This document shows, in pieces, positions 41,891-54,190 of a DNA stretch of 64,000 nucleotides. How positions within the stretch are numbered: the first letter of the stretch is position 1; each line of letters opens with the position of its first letter. Made by a program: the position numbers and the translations under genes. The DNA lies in assembly GCA_964023205.1 (NCBI GenBank), contig OZ026835.1, positions 46,101,083-46,165,082 of the forward strand. The letters run 5' to 3'. Source of the stretch: Lutraria lutraria (taxonomy: Eukaryota; Mollusca; Bivalvia; Venerida; Mactridae). Below the pieces are notes generated by a model, which ran no database searches, was not told the origin of the DNA, and worked only from the letters and a program-made list of their open reading frames with translations.

Positions 41891-42498
41891 ATCGAATTAG
41901 ATTGGAACAGTTTTGTGCAGCTTTTTATCGCGAGTTTTCACTGGAGCGGATCTTTTTTCTTTAATGTGTGTCGTACTCAAAGAATTGCTATTGTTGTTGA
42001 AAAAGCTGACGATTAATTATTTTTATCAGGGTTTACCTACAAATGTTTATAAACCTTTAATAATACGTCCATTTTGGGATAATATTGTTGGGATGTAATC
42101 ATCGGTACCTTAATTATGGTGCGATGAAGCAGAACTGAATTTGAAACACAAATATTCAATAATTCTGTTGTGATTCTTCTTAAAATTCTCTCAAGTTACT
42201 TGAATACCTCCAGACATTATAAAAGTTTAACAAGAAATCATGTAGCACTGTTAGATATGACATTGACATGAAAGCTGTTTTTGATTAGCTGTGGTAATTT
42301 AATTGCACATAAAATGTGAGATCTCAGTATAACACAATATGACCTGATTTCTTATTTGACTGTAAGAAAACTGCACATATGCAATACATGTGATGTAAAA
42401 TGGTTGTAATCACAATGTACAGTACAGTTTGATACAAATTGGTGGTAAAACCCTTCAGAAGATAATGGTTAAGTATTGGTATACTTTATACAGCTTAT
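41891..42498. other. Intergenic, nothing recognised
   Basis: AT-rich DNA without supported features. Confidence 0.4.
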
Positions 42499-42920
42499 TA
42501 TACCCCGCAAACGAAGTTTGAGAGGTTGTATAGTGGAGTCAATCTGCCGGTCGGTCGGTCCGTCCGTCCGCATACTATTTCACAAGTTTGTGGGACGAAC
42601 ATCTTCCACATTCCTTTTAAAAGCGATTGCAATAAAAATTTTAATACGTCATAACCATGAAGTGCAGATGTGCAAGACACAAGTTTCATGCCAAGTGATC
42701 CTCACATTCTAGAGTTATGTGCCCTTGAACTTAGCCATATATTTGTAGTATACAATGCCATCTTAATTAGCTCATGAATGTTTGTGGAGCAAACTACTTC
42801 CACATTTTTCAAGGGATCGCACTGGAACTTGAAATATATTATCAATATGAAATGTAGATGTACAGGACACAATTTTCAAGCCCAGTGATCCACTCATTGC
42901 AGACTTATTACCATATAGAG
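42499..42920 (+). repeat. Interspersed repeat starting TATACCCCGCAAACGAAG
   Basis: It begins TATACCCCGCAAACGAAGTT and has GGTCGGTCGGTCCGTCCGTC. Two related units follow (GTGGGACGAACATCTTCCAC and GTGGAGCAAACTACTTCCAC; CAGTGATCC / CAAGTGATCC). It is dispersed and non-coding. Confidence 0.65.
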
Positions 42921-43350
42921 TACTACATCTTAATGTTAGCGACTGCTGGGGAATAGTCGCTTATGTGAACTCAAGTTTTCATTGTTTTATAAAATCAGTA
43001 TTATGTTACAAAACAGGTAAAAAGTGCATGGAGACACTAACGTCGTGAAGGCGCTCATTGTCGTGCTGGAACTCATAATTCATCCAAATTAATATTTAAA
43101 CTTTACATTTGTATTACAATGTGTAATTCAAGATAAAAACAGCATTCAAGCTATACTCCGTATAAACAGCTGTATTATGATATATGATTTTAACTAGTGA
43201 CTTTAAGATTATACTATTAAAACATTCTATAAAACTAGGATCTTATCCTATATAAAAAAACAAGATACAAAGTACTTGGAAGTTGCCTGTGTTTAGAGCA
43301 AAACGCCTTTCCTTCTACTTGAAAAGAATAAGACTAATTAAGTTAGTCAA
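42921..43350. other. Intergenic, nothing recognised
   Basis: No supported feature. Confidence 0.4.
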
Positions 43351-43522
43351 TTACAGTACAACCTATCCAGAGCAGCCCTCTCTTGAGCAACAACCTCCCT
43401 TAAACAACAGTATGGGTTAGGGTTATGATTTTTTCCAACTGTACGATTTAACTGTTAACTACTGTAGAGCAGCACCCTCGCAACAACATAATTTTGCTTC
43501 TCTCAAAGGGTGTTGCTGTATA
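43351..43522 (+). mobile_element. MITE family A, copy 5
   Basis: TTACAGTACAACCTATCCAG and CTCTCTTGAGCAACAACCTC start it; AACATAATTTTGCTTCTCTC and GGGTGTTGCTGTATA end it. Confidence 0.85.
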
Positions 43523-43779
43523 TAAACATCTTCATCTAGTATAGAAGGTTTGAAAGGAAAATATAGTTTTTATGCGATTTTTATATTGCTTATTATCATT
43601 GCTTTGGAAATAGTTGAATTCTGAGCATTTTGAACATATGTATTCAGTCTGTAAATAACTCGTCTGTTATTGTGTTAGATACCGTAAATGTGATGAAAAT
43701 GCAGATATAATCAAGACAATGAGCTGATCGGGAAACCAGTCATCAACAACTGATTATTTGTTAAACTGCCTTGAAATCA

Positions 43780-43972
43780 CTGTAACCTCTCACTGATAGA
43801 GGGTAGTTGGTTCGAGCCCCGCTGCGTTCATGTCTCTTTATGTGAGAAAGAAGGCAGTTGCTTACGGAGGATGGGAGTCTAGTACTGGTTCTTCCCAGGA
43901 ACGATGGTTATGTGAACTGTCCACCTCATATGACTGACTGTTGAAAAGGGGCGTAAAACCCAAACAAACATC
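43780..43972 (+). mobile_element. tRNA-derived SINE, 5' truncated
   Basis: The element keeps a pol III B box, GGTTCGAGCCCC, then a body (GGAGTCTAGTACTGGTTC, TTCCCAGGAACGATGGTTAT). The tail is GTTGAAAAGGGGCGTAAAAC and CCAAACAAAC. The A box is missing or degraded. A fragment of the same tail lies at 3115-3168. Confidence 0.75.
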
Positions 43973-44023
43973 ATTATAAACATATATACTAAAGACTCTC
44001 TGCTGAAGATACAGTTATTTATA

Positions 44024-45707
44024 CGAGGGGTGTTTTATAATTAATGCAACTGATCCAAAATCTCGAGAAGCCCGTACAACTTTGATAGAAAACCTACTCT
44101 ACAAGCTTTGACAATCATTAAACTATTTAGAATCAATGACTTCAGAAAATTCAATCCATTAAAGAAATTTGTCCATGTATATCTAAACATATTTTGAAAT
44201 CAGAAATGAACTATATACTATGAATGATATTATATAATTAATTAGTTTCGCTGTCGCTATCTTTACGCTTCTTGTTAAAGTTAAATTGTTTACAAATGTA
44301 CATACGTTCTACATAGTTATCATGATTTATGATATTTTATAAGATAATTGACGGTACAATACAATATATTGATTGTAAATCCTTATAAAAATATATGTGT
44401 ATAATGTATGTATTCTTTTGTACGATGTGTATTGAAGGGCATATGTGTATATGTTAATAAACTTATGAAACTTATGTAAAGTTTTGTACACGTATCTTGT
44501 TTTACTACTGAATGTGACCACTTGAAACTAGTTCCTTTCATACCAATACATGCAAATATGGTAGGAAAACGTTCAGTGAATTGGCTTCAAATACGGGGCT
44601 TCATTCATGCTTGGCACAAACTTAGTATTAGTGCAAAAAACATTTTTCAATGAAATTTGTCATGTTTATGGTAAGAATTAAGTTTCTTACAGCACTGTTA
44701 CTAGACGGATTAATTGCTCGTTTTAAATGTGGAACAGAGTAGATTGAAGACCTCCAATACTGTGGACGTCCCAAAACAGTGACGACCAAACAAAAGGTGC
44801 AACTTGTAAAACAGGTGATTAAAGAAGATACCCGATTAGCTATTCGTCAAATTGCTCGTCGATCAGGTATATCTTCGGCGAGAGTTCATTTCATTCTCCG
44901 CAAGATATTACTTGTAAAGAAGAAAAGTGCACGATGGATACCCCATTTTTTGACAGAAGACCAAACGAAGGAGCGTGTCAAAAGGGCTTTACAACTTCTT
45001 AAATTATATCCCAAATACGACAAAAGGCGTTTTTGTGACCTGATTACGGGCGATAAAACTAGGGTACACTTTTTTGAACCTACCAGAAAGTGTGGTAACA
45101 GAATATGGGCGAAAAAAAACATGCAAAGAGACAAGTCATCGCCAAGCGAATAGCCACCGTGAGGAGGTTCTATACTGTGTTTTCGTTTCAAATGGTCCTG
45201 CAATTCAAATGCCGGTTCCAAGAGGTAGAAGCGTGACTGCAAAACTTCATAAAAATATAGTTCTGAAGAAATTGAAAAAGTATTTCAAAACACGTCGGCC
45301 GAAACACGGTATGAAATATGTCTCACTCCTTCATGACGATGCGTCCTCACATAAAGCACATATTGTAAATGACTTTCTGGAAAAAGAAAAAGTTCGAGTT
45401 TTACAGCATGCAGCCTATTCACCAGATCTTGCACCGTGTGATTATTTTTCATTTCCTCGACCGAATTCAGCTCTGGCTGGAAGGCGTTATTCTTCACGTT
45501 ATGTCCTTGGCTCTGAGCACTGTATGTCAGTACCTTTGACATAAACCTATTGCAGACTATGAAAAATGCTTTCAGAACTGGATTGAAAGGTTAAAATTGT
45601 GTATTAAGTCAAAAAGAGAATATTTAGAGGAAATGCATTAAACTCGAGTGTAAAACTATGATAAAAAAATAAAATCAGGAGTTGCATTAATTATAAAACA
45701 CCCCTCG
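44024..45707. mobile_element. Complete but inactive mariner element
   Basis: Perfect 28-bp terminal inverted repeats (CGAGGGGTGTTTTATAATTA then ATGCAACT) lie at 44024-44051 and 45680-45707. TA dinucleotides flank both ends (44022-44023 and 45708-45709), as expected of mariner. The 1684-bp length exceeds the usual 1.3 kb. The excess lies between the left repeat and the transposase start, where AT-rich text from about 44180 to 44520 may be a nested insertion. Confidence 0.95.
44558..45641 (+). pseudogene. Mariner transposase (DD34D), disrupted
   Basis: The N-terminal part carries a mariner-like helix-turn-helix in shifted frames from ATG 44558, then CGRPKTVTT and IRQIARRSGISSARVHFIL. The catalytic residues are D in ITGDKTRVHFFEP, D in LLHDDASSHK, and D in YSPDLAPCDYF. 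The spacing between the last two is 34, so DD34D. The end reads NWIERLKLCIKSKREY with TAA at 45639. It is dead: in-frame TAG at 44740, a frame change near the A-run at 45111, another near 45170, and one before 45550. Confidence 0.93.
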
Positions 45708-45974
45708 TATTACTATAAATCAACCAATCTCACTATTTGTGAAGCCGTTAGGTGCCGTAAAAAGTATGTTTACAATACAAGGTTTAAGAAATTAATGTAT
45801 AAACATAAAAAACATATATGAACAGTACTTCGAATAGCAAACGGGATATGTAGGTTTTATGTAAAATTAATTAACATACATTTTATTTGACCTACAAAGA
45901 ACATAATTAGTACAAAATGCATTTTAGATAGCATATACTGAATAAAAAAAGTAACTTCCGATACCTTTGTTTGA

Positions 45975-46095
45975 ATACAAGTCGACCACAGGTGCTCTAT
46001 TGGTCACGCGCTGGAATATTAAAAGAAATGTCGTAGGTTCGATTCTCGACTTCGCCTTTCTAAATGTAAACTCAAATAAACAAACAATGTTCGTT
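45975..46095 (+). repeat. tRNA-like SINE head
   Basis: TTGGTCACGCGCTGG resembles a pol III A box, and GGTTCGATTCTC, 40 bp later, a B box. The folded arms are poor, so this is a tRNA-derived relic and not a functional tRNA. An A-rich tail (AATAAACAAACAA) follows. Confidence 0.6.
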
Positions 46096-46455
46096 TTATA
46101 AAACAGCATACTAAAGTAAAGTATATGACTCACTTTCTTATATCCTTCATTTGAAAATCTTCCAAAACAACAGCATGTATACAACACGTGGTAAAATCGT
46201 CTTGTTTCAACTTATACATATAACACACAGCACAGAAGTAAATCACCTTACAACAGTGTTTATGTGTGTAAATACTTTCCCTTCAATATTTACTGCTTCG
46301 CTAAACTTTATAGCAATGTGCAAAACATACTTACATTCATGTACATGTTACGCAGTATGATCACTGATAAACCTATGCCATTCCCTTCAATATAATATAC
46401 AAGTTATATAGGAATTTATCATGTCAAACAGTTATATCGTACCTGTTTTACAGCA
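46096..46455. other. Intergenic, nothing recognised
   Basis: A short ORF (46151-46360) shows no domain. Confidence 0.4.
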
Positions 46456-46808
46456 GCAGGGTAGTAGGAACAGATAATTTAGGCGGTAATGGTAGCAAAT
46501 GGGACTATATCCCCCCTCATACACACGTTGTCAGCCAAAATGGGCTTATAGGCCTGTATTGTATTACTTTTTTAGTTCTAACTACCTAGAGTATATCATC
46601 GTAATGTCGTTTGATCTTCCGAACGAATAATCGATTAACTGCATGTGAAGTATACCACCCATTAGATTAAACAAGTTTTCTACCTAAACATAGTGTGAGA
46701 AACACCGGGCGTAAAAACAATACATTGTACATCGTATAATCACTCGTGTATTAGACGCATGTTTTACGTCCAAAATCGGGTCCAAAAGTCCGGTGCGTCT
46801 TAGACATT
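46456..46808 (+). repeat. Dispersed ~350-bp element, copy 1
   Basis: It shares with 52056-52436, in the same orientation, GCAGGGTAGTAGGAACAGA, TTAGGCGGTAATGGTAGCAA, ATACACACGTTGTCAGCC, ATCATCGTAATGTCGTTTGA and the end TCCGGTGCGTCTTAGACATT. Similarity stops sharply at both ends. No ORF or inverted ends are evident. Confidence 0.9.
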
Positions 46809-46984
46809 TAATGATTATCACAAGATTGTAAAGTTGTTTATGTAAATTCCATGATTTCGTTTGTCTAAAGAACTTCACGCGTTAATTCTGATCTTACTAT
46901 TGATGCAATCTTCAGTAGATCAGTATTGTAGCTAACATCTATAATCAACGTACCAAAATGAAACATTCTTTATTACTTGATAAT

Positions 46985-47735
46985 TTTTCTAATTTACCTT
47001 GTCAGGCACTAATCAGACATGTTACTGAGTAATATCTCTATTTTACCATGTCAGGCACTAACCAGACAGCTCACTAGGTAATTTCTCTGATTTACCTCGT
47101 CATGCACTAATCAGACATGTCACTAGGTAACTACTCTAATTAACCTTGTCAGACACTAATCAGACAGGTTACTAAGTATTTTCTATAATTTACCTTGCCA
47201 GGTACTAATCAAACAGGTCACTAGGTAACTACTCTAATTTACCTTGTCAGGCACTAATCAGGCAGGTTACTTGAGTAATTTCTCTAATTTACCTTGTCAG
47301 GCACTAATGAGACAGCTCACAAGGTAATTTCTCTAATTTACCTTGGCAGGCACTAATCATACAGGTTACTTGGGTAATTTGTCTAATTTACCTTGTCAGG
47401 TACTAATCTGACAGCTGACTAGGTAATTCCTCTAATTAACCTTGACAGGCACTAAACAGACATGTTACTAAGTAATATCTCTAATTTACATTGTCAGGCA
47501 CTAATCAGATAGGTTTCTAGGTAATTTCTCTATTTTACCACGTCAGACACTAATCAGACATGTTACTAAGTAATATCTCTAATTTACCTTGTCAGACACT
47601 AAACAGACAGGTGACAAGTAATATCTCTAATTTACCTTGTCAGACACTAAACAGACAGGTGACTAAGTAATTTCTCTAATTTACCTTGTCAGGCACTAAT
47701 CAGACAGGTTACTAGGTAACTTCTCTCATTTATCT
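46985..47735 (+). repeat. 49-bp minisatellite, about 15 copies
   Basis: The unit is CTCTAATTTACCTTGTCAGG then CACTAATCAGACAGGTTACT and AGGTAATTT, with point variants in each copy. Confidence 0.93.
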
Positions 47736-48499
47736 TTCTTTTTGTAGCCTAGATACTCTTTAAAAATGCTGTTCTAAGATAATACTTTTGTTATATATGG
47801 AAATCAAAGAGGTTTGTATGAACGCAGATAAAAACGTATTTTTTTGCAAGAATGACCAAACATGAACCAAGGCCTTAATATCCAATAGGAAGAGAAAAGG
47901 TGTGTAAATATCCACAGGACAAAATATTCTCAAAGGTTGTATGGCTATTTTCATACACATTCATCAACAAAAATATTTATAGGCCATGTGATTGAATTTA
48001 AAAAACACCTCACACCCCTTCGATTAAAACTATTTATGTTCATATAAATGTATTTAGTAGGGTTAGTATTACAAGGTATCAGTTAAAAATTCTTATAATT
48101 GAGTACAATGAACTTTAATCAAAGCGAGCAGCACGTCTAGTACAAAATGTTCTAACAAAAGATACATACAACATATGCTGCATTCTGATTATAAACATAA
48201 TTATTTATCGTATATTGTATAATGCTCATTGCTTATGTTCATGATTATAGAAACATACCATACGTACAGTAGCACACAACTTCCATTTGCAAATTAAATT
48301 ATATTCACAATAGGACACGGGGCGATGTATCTGTTTCATTATTGTTGTAATGTAATTTAGAAATTGATGAAACAGTAAACAGATGTACGAATATCCAAAA
48401 CCAGAAAATAAAACATTGAACCAAATAAATGTAAAAGACACAACGTACGTCACCCATGAGGCATATAAAACACACGTACGCTATCGTCTATAAGATAAA
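47736..48499. other. Intergenic, nothing recognised
   Basis: No supported feature. Small - strand ORFs here lack any domain. Confidence 0.4.
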
Positions 48500-48850
48500 C
48501 GTCAACTTCACACCCTCCTGGTCATCAAAGACCTTTAGGTCATACACATTCACTGTAAATATGATTAGGATTTGTGAAGAAATGAAGGCGCTATAGAGTG
48601 TAAACAATCTAACATAAAGCAAATTTATAAGTCAATGGCCCATAACTCAAGTACTCATCCAATTTTGCCCGTAATTGAACTCATCCGAGATATAGTAACC
48701 ATATACATTGTGACCAAGTTTGATTAAGATTTGTTAAGAGCTATATTGACGCTAGAATGTGTAAACACCCTAATAGGTGTGGACGAATAGGTGTGGACGG
48801 ACGTCGGGCTTTCATCGATTCTTAAAGCTCATGATGAACCTGAGCTAAAA
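48500..48850 (+). repeat. Interspersed repeat ending GCTCATGATGAACCTGAGCT
   Basis: Two related units carry TTAGGATTTGTGAAGAA / TTAAGATTTGTTAAGAG and GCGCTATAGAGTGTAAACA / GACGCTAGAATGTGTAAACA. GGACGGACGTCGGGC and AGCTCATGATGAACCTGAGC end it. It is similar in design to the other mollusc-type repeats in this window. Confidence 0.65.
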
Positions 48851-49268
48851 ACAAATCTGCGGACTATACGTACAACATACAATACATAATACAGGAACTT
48901 AGTGAAAATTGAATGAATGAAATTTAATTAATATTTTTGTATTGGTATAGGCCATATTCTATAAAACATACAGAACATATTATATACTCGTACAGTGTAT
49001 ATATATAGGTATTCCGAATCATTGGATAGTTCCGGGTTACTTATATACTAGTAGATTAATGGTTCTGAAATTAGATAATATAAACGTCGAAAATATCGGG
49101 TATATAATCAGTTGGTCAGTATTTTCTTTGTGCTTCTTACATATGAGAACCCCATGTGACAATTTATTAAAGAAAACATCCATAGTGTGAAAATATTTAT
49201 GTATACTTCATGAATAGTTCAAGAAAAAATTTAATGCTTTCATGATTTCCATTCGAAGGGAATATATA
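48851..49268. other. Intergenic, nothing recognised
   Basis: No supported feature. Confidence 0.4.
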
Positions 49269-49402
49269 TAGTAAAACCTGTGAACAAAAGCCACCTTTGG
49301 GAAGACATTATATTTTGAGGTCATTTTGTTCTAAATAATCAATGTCCGTTTTTATAAAAATACTTTTATTCGGAGGTGGTCGCTAACACAGGTTTGACTG
49401 TA
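49269..49402. mobile_element. MITE family B, copy 2
   Basis: TAGTAAAACCTGTGAAC at the left and ACAGGTTTGACTGTATA at the right are inverted ends. TTTTGAGGTCATTTTG matches, inverted, the interior of the 12770-12951 copy. Confidence 0.75.
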
Positions 49403-49880
49403 TAAGTCAATATTGTTGAAGGTTTCTAGATCGTACGATTACACAAATCAAGTCTGTAGTTATAACATGTTCGGCGTTTTATAATCGTAGTTTATCTGTT
49501 ACTCTCCAAGATGAATACCATTTTATATTATAGAACGACTTTCACATATCACTCATACGTTGGATTAGATCTACATGTATTTTATAACGACCATGTTTAC
49601 CGATTTTCGTCTTAGTATACTGATTTCAATTATGTTTCAAATATCTATAGACAAATAGTTAATTGTTGTTATCAATGTTCGATCTTCAAGTCTGGCAGAA
49701 ATCATCTATAAGCCATTGTTTAAAATAAGAAATAAACCATTTACCATTGTTCATTATACTTGACTGATTCTCACAATGATCACCGAAACACTACAAGTAC
49801 GCAATAAACACTAGCGCACTAGTTAGTCTTTAATACCAGCTGTAGTATCGCACAAAGAAATCATAAAAATTGATACACTA

Positions 49881-50063
49881 TTACATTGTGACATTCCCAA
49901 AGCAACACCTTTTGGAAGAAGCAAAATTATGTTGTTGTTGAGAGGTTGTTCCTCTAGAGATGTTAAGTTAAAATAGTTAAATTGTACAGTGGGAAAAATC
50001 ATGCTGTCGTTGAAGAGAGATTGTTGCTCAAGAGAGGGCCGCTCTGGAGAGGTTGTACTGTAT
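49881..50063 (-). mobile_element. MITE family A, copy 6 (inverted)
   Basis: CCCAAAGCAACACCTTTTGG, AAAATTATGTTGTTGTTGAG, TTGTTGCTCAAGAGAGGG and CTGGAGAGGTTGTACTGTAT show a full-length copy in reverse orientation. Confidence 0.88.
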
Positions 50064-50639
50064 TTGAATTCGAAACTTTGAACCAATATTTTGCATTATT
50101 AACAAAATGGTTTTATATACAAAGGCATGTGACCCAGTACGCCATAAATCGTACAATGCATTAAGTAACTGTTTGCAAAATTTCATATGTATGCATTTTT
50201 CATTCTACTCTCATATTAGTAAATCTGGACCGACAGGGATATCTTTGAAACAATCAGCGAATTAAGAAGATAAAACATACAAAATAATTAAGAAATAAGT
50301 AATTGTATAGAAGGAAGATGCAATATTAAGCTCATTACTGAGACAAGAGCATGTCTCTTTTACTGATAAAGTGAAGTAAATTCTTCCTCTATAACTCTAC
50401 ATAGAGCACCTGATACCGCCATGTCATCGATATCGCAGAAAAGTCGATTTGCAAGGGAACAACTATTCCGAAGCGAACTGATAAGCCATGAAATATGCCA
50501 AAGCATTCTGATAAAGTGTATGAATAATATTTATGTATGTTCACGTATGTATAGCACATAATTATACATACCAACAAACACAAATTTTGATAGTTGTTGT
50601 AGATAGTCCGTGTACATAATAGCTGTTTTAAGGATTTCA
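50064..50639. other. Intergenic, nothing recognised
   Basis: No supported feature. The 83-codon ORF on the - strand has no domain. Confidence 0.4.
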
Positions 50640-50705
50640 ATCTCTAATTTTGAAGAGTACTCAATCTGACATATTCCTGAGGGTCATGGGTTCAAACCCC
50701 ACTGA
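50640..50705 (+). repeat. tRNA-like fragment with B box
   Basis: CATGGGTTCAAACCCCACTG is a perfect B box and T-arm-like palindrome. The upstream D-arm and anticodon arm do not fold, so it is a pseudo-tRNA or SINE head, not a gene. Confidence 0.5.
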
Positions 50706-51424
50706 AATCAAACTTTTTTCTTTAGTTTTTAGGTAATGTTTCGTATTAAGAACATGAATTTATACAGTAATATAGAATAAAATATCAATTCCTTTTTTTG
50801 TCTAGTTTATTGGAATTTATACATGGTTAATTAACGAAAATCAAATACAATGAAACTGTGAAACTTTGACACATTTTTTTTCAAAACCGGACGGTGAAAC
50901 GTTTTAAGATATGGTGTAGACATTATACACACATAGTAGTTAATTTTGAGAAATTTTCAGCTGTTTCCCTGCTTAAGTGTTTATTTTAAAGATATTTATC
51001 AATTTGTTACTTTTTGGTAAAAGGCTAAAATCTTGACTAAATCTTAAAGGGGCTGGGTTACATTTTTCACTTTTTCTGCAACATAGTAATTCCAAACATC
51101 GTATAAACAATTTGAATTGACTAAACATTGGTTACCCTTAGATTTATACATATTCTTGCATTTATTGTATCAACTGTTAGAGAGATAGGCCAATTTTCAT
51201 AAAGGTGACTTCATTTGATTTTGAGGTGCTATTTTACGTTAGGGGTAGAGGAACAAAAAATGGTTGTAACTCTCTAAACTGACGGTGAAAGTTTTTAAAA
51301 ATTCACCTGTAAATGTCTAAATTAATGGATATACAAAAGAATGACAATAATTATTATTTAAAATACGATCCTTAACACTTCGTATTAGACTTCGAAGACC
51401 TTAATAAAAATGCTCTTTGATACA
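50706..51424. other. Intergenic, nothing recognised
   Basis: No supported feature before the foldback element. Confidence 0.4.
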
Positions 51425-51911
51425 CAGTGTGGGGAATCCACGTGACCTAGTGACGTAACAATGTTATCGTTGCAAGCGCATTTTCTGTCAATTGAACTAG
51501 GAAAACATTACGTAAGTGCATTATTTTTCGTTTTCTTCTAAAGCCACATAACTGTTGCGACTCCTTACATAAAGGGCTACCCCCGGTTCAGATTTTTGTC
51601 ACTGTGGGCCCTCTACTTTTTTGCTTTTCTTGTCCAAACCGTTTGACAGTATTATGAAAATGAACGTTATTTTTACAAGAAAAGTTTAGAAAACGGTTTG
51701 GACAAAAAAAGTAAAAAAAGTAGAGGGCCTTCTGTGACAAAAATCTGAACCGGAGGTAACCCTTTGTGTAAGGAGTTGCAACAGTTATGTGGCTTTAGAA
51801 GAAAACGAAAAATAATGCACTTACGTGATGTTTTCCTAGTTCGAATGACAGAAAATGCATGTGTAACGATAACATTGTGACGTCACTAGGTCACGTGGAT
51901 TCCCCACACTG
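51425..51911. mobile_element. 487-bp foldback element with ~215-bp arms
   Basis: The left arm from CAGTGTGGGGAATCCACGTG to TTGTCCAAACCGTTT (51642) is inverted in the right arm from AAACGGTTTGGACAA (51692) to CACGTGGATTCCCCACACTG. Pairing persists almost throughout, with small changes. The central 49 bp is unpaired. Both arms carry TGACGTAAC/GTGACGTCAC-like text. It is probably a palindromic MITE; no transposase is present. Confidence 0.93.
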
Positions 51912-52055
51912 ATACAGTCATGCATTGTATATTCAAGTATTCACAAATATACATGCATATACATGTACTTATAACATGTCATTATACTTCACAAGTCGTT
52001 GATGTGTTCATCCAAAAAGAAAATGGAACTCGTCGTCTAATTGAAGTACAATATT

Positions 52056-52436
52056 GCAGGGTAGTAGGAACAGAGTCTTGATAATTTAGGCGGTAATGGT
52101 AGCAAATGGGGCTACATCCCCCCCCCTCATACACACGTTGTCAGCCAAAATATATGAATGATTCTTATGGGCCCGTTTTGTACTACTTTCTTAGTTCTAA
52201 CGAGCCAGTTCGTACCCAAATTATATCATCGTAATGTCGTTTGATCTTCCGAACTATTAATCGATTAACCGTATGTAATGTATACCATTCATTAGATTAA
52301 ACGAGTTTTCTATCCAAACAATCATAGTGTAAAATACCGGGCGTAAAAACAATCCATCGTCATCACTCACGAGTGTATTTAAACGCATGTTTTACGTCCA
52401 TAATCGGGTCCAAAAGTCCGGTGCGTCTTAGACATT
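52056..52436 (+). repeat. Dispersed ~350-bp element, copy 2
   Basis: This is the second copy of the element at 46456-46808, with about 25 extra bases including TATATGAATGATTCTTATG and GAGCCAGTTCGTACCC. Both copies end at the same TTAGACATT. Confidence 0.9.
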
Positions 52437-53149
52437 AGTGTAAAACTCGATCCAAAATTATTGATTTCTTTCTGATATCTTATAGCCAGAAAACTACAAA
52501 ATGTTTTGCGAGGAGTAGCTTTTGGTAAATTAATCATGAATTCAAAGACGCAATTATTCCTGAATACTAGACATAAATGTTTCAGATATTGGTGTTAGCT
52601 GTATAATTGGTAGAATGAATGTTTGATGTAAGGAGACTCTAGTAGGGACACACTTGTAGGTCGTACTTTAGACTAGTGTAATATATTGAAAGTCTGACTC
52701 ATATATAATATTGTATATGTAAATGTAATTACTGGCTTCCTGAACAGTAACATAGCAACAAAGAGAGTATATATCTAAATAGAAATCATACATGTATAGT
52801 AACTTAAGTACCACTAGTATATAACAATGACACGCACTGCATGAAAATAACTGTAAGATCTACATGTATTTCAATAACATGAGAAGTTCGAACAAGTGAA
52901 TACTGGCAAGAATCCAGAGATAGCTATTTCTACCTGACTAGTCTGTGGAATGTTATAACAGATGATTCTCTCCAGGATATGATTACAGAATTACACACAT
53001 ATATCATAGACTTAAATATTCAAATTTAACTTTTCATCAATTTTCAGCGACATTGAGAACTGCACTAGCATTTCTTCCCAGACATAAACAGTATATACAA
53101 GACTCACTACAACCTGAAGCTGCCTGTATTTCATCTACAGTAAACCCAA
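52437..53149. other. Intergenic, nothing recognised
   Basis: No supported feature. Confidence 0.4.
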
Positions 53150-53460
53150 TACCTCACTATTACCCCAAATACACCACTATTGCACGCTTCGATATCACCT
53201 CAAAACACCACTATCGCACGTTCTGATATTACCTCAAAACACCAGTACTGCACGTTTGATAACACATCAAAACACCACTATCACACGTTTTAATATCACC
53301 TCAAAACACCAGTATTGCACGATTTGAAACACGTTTTAAAATAAAAACAGCTCTATTCATTACACGTTTTAATAACAAAACAACATTATTACACGTTTTA
53401 AAATTACCTCAAAACACCACGACAACACGCTTTAATATCACCTCTTTACACCACTATTAC
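53150..53460 (+). repeat. Degenerate ~35-bp tandem repeat
   Basis: ATCACCTCAAAACACCACTA then TCGCACGTTTTAAT recurs about five times clearly, then more loosely to 53460 (ATTACCTCAAAACACCACGA, ATCACCTCTTTACACCACTA). Confidence 0.85.
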
Positions 53461-53879
53461 ATTGTAACATTGCGTGAGTTTTATCTCAATCGTACGGTAT
53501 GTATAACATTGTGTCATGTTGTCCCAATGGTCCATTAACAAACAAGAATAATCATGCTTTACTGGAAACAATCAATAGTGAGTACGCTTGTAGCAAACAT
53601 TGTTCTGTCGACTAATAACTGAACTTCTCTTATTAGAAATCCTTGTAGAATAAATAAGTTTCAAAATAAATAAACATTCAACTTATGTTTTAACAATGTA
53701 AAAAAAGTTACATAGCTTTGATGGTCACCATTAATTATGGACAGTTCATATATACGAGTACATGTATAATAAAATATCTTACAAAATGGAAATGCATACA
53801 AACAATGTATATCGTACATTTCCTAATTATGTCAGTATCAGGGATTCGTATGAGCGGCATGATAGTATGTTTTGATACT

Positions 53880-54190
53880 ACATGGTTTATAATAGCACTA
53901 TTATAATATTATGATGACTATATGTTTTATAATAACTCTTATATATGACGAATATATATTTTATAATATCACTATTATATTATTATGATGAATACATGCT
54001 ATATAATAACACTAATATATGATGAATATATGTTTTATAATAGCACTAATATATATGACGAATATATATTTTGTAATAACACTAATATATGACGAATATA
54101 TATTTATAATAACACTACATTTGTATTATATGATGAATGCATGCTTTATTATAATACTATTATGGGATGAATCTAGATTTAATGCTACAT
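53880..54190 (+). repeat. Degenerate ~35-42-bp tandem repeat
   Basis: Units combine ATGATGAATATATGTTTTAT and AATAACACTAATAT with variable length, about eight copies. The ORF at 54019-54222 lies inside it and is not supported as a gene. Confidence 0.8.

Noticed and set aside
45975..46060. Functional tRNA gene
   Set aside because: The B box is good but the cloverleaf fails, and an A-rich tail suggests a SINE relic.
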